From contig JAKSUD010000048.1 in assembly GCA_024409185.1 (NCBI GenBank), positions 1 through 6,943 on the forward strand: a DNA stretch of 6,943 nucleotides, in the 5' to 3' direction. The translations under genes were made by a program, and so were the position numbers. The stretch is from an archaeon (GTDB lineage: Archaea > Methanobacteriota > Methanobacteria > Methanobacteriales > Methanobacteriaceae). Positions 6,281-6,943 of the stretch are shown piece after piece. The first letter of the stretch is position 1. The number at the start of each line of letters is the position of its first letter. The notes under the pieces were generated by a model. That model ran no database searches, was not told the origin of the DNA, and worked only from the letters and a program-made list of their open reading frames with translations.

Positions 6281-6316
6281 TATGATAGAAATCCACCGCT
6301 GCGATTTACTATAATA
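6281..6316 (-). other. Structured rps12 leader hairpin with GC-rich loop
   Basis: AAATC (6289-6293) pairs with GATTT (6303-6307). After a bulged A6308, ATAG (6285-6288) pairs with CTAT (6309-6312). After one mismatch, TAT (6281-6283) pairs with ATA (6314-6316). On the minus strand the 9-base loop is GCAGCGGTG, much richer in G and C than the surrounding sequence. It ends 53 bases before the rps12 start codon and so would lie in the mRNA leader. It may be a regulatory or stabilising leader structure; I recognise no known family. Confidence 0.45.
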
Positions 6317-6333
6317 TTTCTCCCAAAACCATT

Positions 6334-6346
6334 AACTTATATTGAG
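6334..6346 (-). promoter_or_regulatory. Possible TATA box of the rps12 transcript
   Basis: On the minus strand TCAATATAAGTT has its TATA core around 6338-6342. A start about 25 bases downstream would fall near 6315, placing the GC-loop hairpin at the very 5' end of the mRNA. A second candidate, CTATATATTTCA at 6387-6398, would give a leader about 50 bases longer. Neither is decisive. Confidence 0.3.
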
Positions 6347-6707
6347 TGATTAAGTCAATACACATTAAAAATTTTAAGATTTGATATGAAATATATAGCA
6401 ATCAAAACTTCTACATAAATTAGAATAAAGTTATATAATCTATTTTATGTAATAAAACTAATTAGCTGAACTTAATAATTAATATCAACAACACACGTTG
6501 TCTTAAATCAGTAAGTACAACCATTAGTTGATTAAATTAATATATAATGTACAGTAGCTAATTATATTTAAATAATATTTTAAATAAGCTATTTAAATTA
6601 ATAATTAAGCTAATAAAATATTCAATAGATAAATTCAATAAATAATCCAATATATTTAACGCCAATTATAATATTAGAAGTCTATTAATTTACCTAATAA
6701 TAGGTTA

Positions 6708-6756
6708 TTATTAAAATATAGTAAAAAATGCACACGAATACTATATTTTTTAATAA
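6708..6756. repeat. Perfect 11-base inverted repeat with extension
   Basis: AAAATATAGTA (6713-6723) and TACTATATTTT (6739-6749) are perfect complements around the 15-base loop AAAAATGCACACGAA. With two bulged bases (6750-6751), TTATT-type pairing extends the stem by five pairs (6708-6712 with 6752-6756). It may be the 3' end of a gene lying beyond the window, a structured RNA, or a protein-binding site. Further short inverted repeats surround it. Confidence 0.45.
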
Positions 6757-6943
6757 ATTAATTATTTTAACATCAATTTCATAAAGTATATGAAACCTAA
6801 TGTTACCTATTATAATAATATATTATATTAACTATATTAATAAAGTTTTGCTTTTTTAATAATTTAAAAATAGTAATTTAATAAAAATGAATTATAATCA
6901 CATGAAAAAATAAAAAATTTGTATAAAATAATAAAAAAAGTAA

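Larger units (their letters stand above)
6228..6943. other. Long noncoding region upstream of rps12
   Basis: These 716 bases to the window edge contain no ORF with a plausible start, ribosome binding site and length on either strand. In many archaea nusA, L30e or RNA polymerase genes lie directly before rps12; none begins or ends here. Contents that stand out are the GC-rich-loop hairpin at 6281-6316, minus-strand TATA-like strings at about 6338-6346 and 6387-6398, and a cluster of inverted repeats between 6692 and 6813. Confidence 0.6.

Noticed and set aside
6282..6314. Plus-strand 10-codon frame through the GC-rich patch
   Set aside because: It is too short, has no ribosome binding site, and the G/C content is better explained by the hairpin loop.
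6488..6501. ACAAC/GTTGT mini-hairpin
   Set aside because: Only five pairs with no gene end or tail beside it; not distinguishable from chance.
6462..6524. Minus-strand 20-codon frame upstream of rps12
   Set aside because: It has an ATG and TAA but no ribosome binding site, and its length is within chance expectation for this region.
6726..6785. Plus-strand short frame starting at ATGCACACG
   Set aside because: About 18 codons, no ribosome binding site, and it starts in the loop of the inverted repeat.
1..6943. Mobile element, CRISPR array, defence or toxin-antitoxin system
   Set aside because: No transposase, integrase, nuclease, regularly spaced repeats or paired toxin-antitoxin ORFs are visible on either strand.

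Overview
The window looks like very AT-rich archaeal DNA, most likely from a methanogen of the order Methanobacteriales (Methanosphaera- or Methanobrevibacter-like). This rests on archaeal-type S12, S7, EF-2, EF-1A and S10 proteins, GGAGG/GAGGTGA-type ribosome binding sites, a tRNA without an encoded CCA, and A/T-dominated spacers. The genus is an inference; the archaeal assignment is firm.

Layout. From right to left on the minus strand runs the archaeal 'str' cluster: rps12 (6227-5802), rps7 (5787-5227), fusA/EF-2 (5047-2852), tuf/EF-1A (2553-1312) and rps10 (1087-779), followed by tRNA-Ser(UGA) (573-489). On the plus strand at the left end, convergent with the cluster, is one short gene (135-254) for a 39-residue single-span membrane protein of unknown function. 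It has its own TATA-like box, a strong ribosome binding site and a terminator-like palindrome. The right-hand 716 bases (6228-6943) upstream of rps12 contain no gene I can support, but they do hold two substantial inverted repeats.

The genes work together in protein synthesis. S12 and S7 belong to the small-subunit decoding region and head, S10 to the head, EF-1A delivers aminoacyl-tRNA and EF-2 drives translocation. tRNA-Ser is one of the EF-1A substrates. Only rps12-rps7 are tightly packed (14-base gap). The other spacers are 179, 298, 224 and 205 bases and carry hairpins. The hairpins after fusA, tuf and rps10 are each followed by a T-rich tract in the direction of transcription. The cluster therefore looks punctuated into several transcripts or processed segments rather than one compact operon.

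I see no defence system, mobile element, CRISPR array or plausible new enzyme system here. The points worth a second look are the small membrane protein, a 16-base palindromic element shared by the 3' regions of tuf and rps10, a GC-rich-loop hairpin in the rps12 leader, possible alternative pairings in the rps10 leader, and nested inverted repeats far upstream of rps12.
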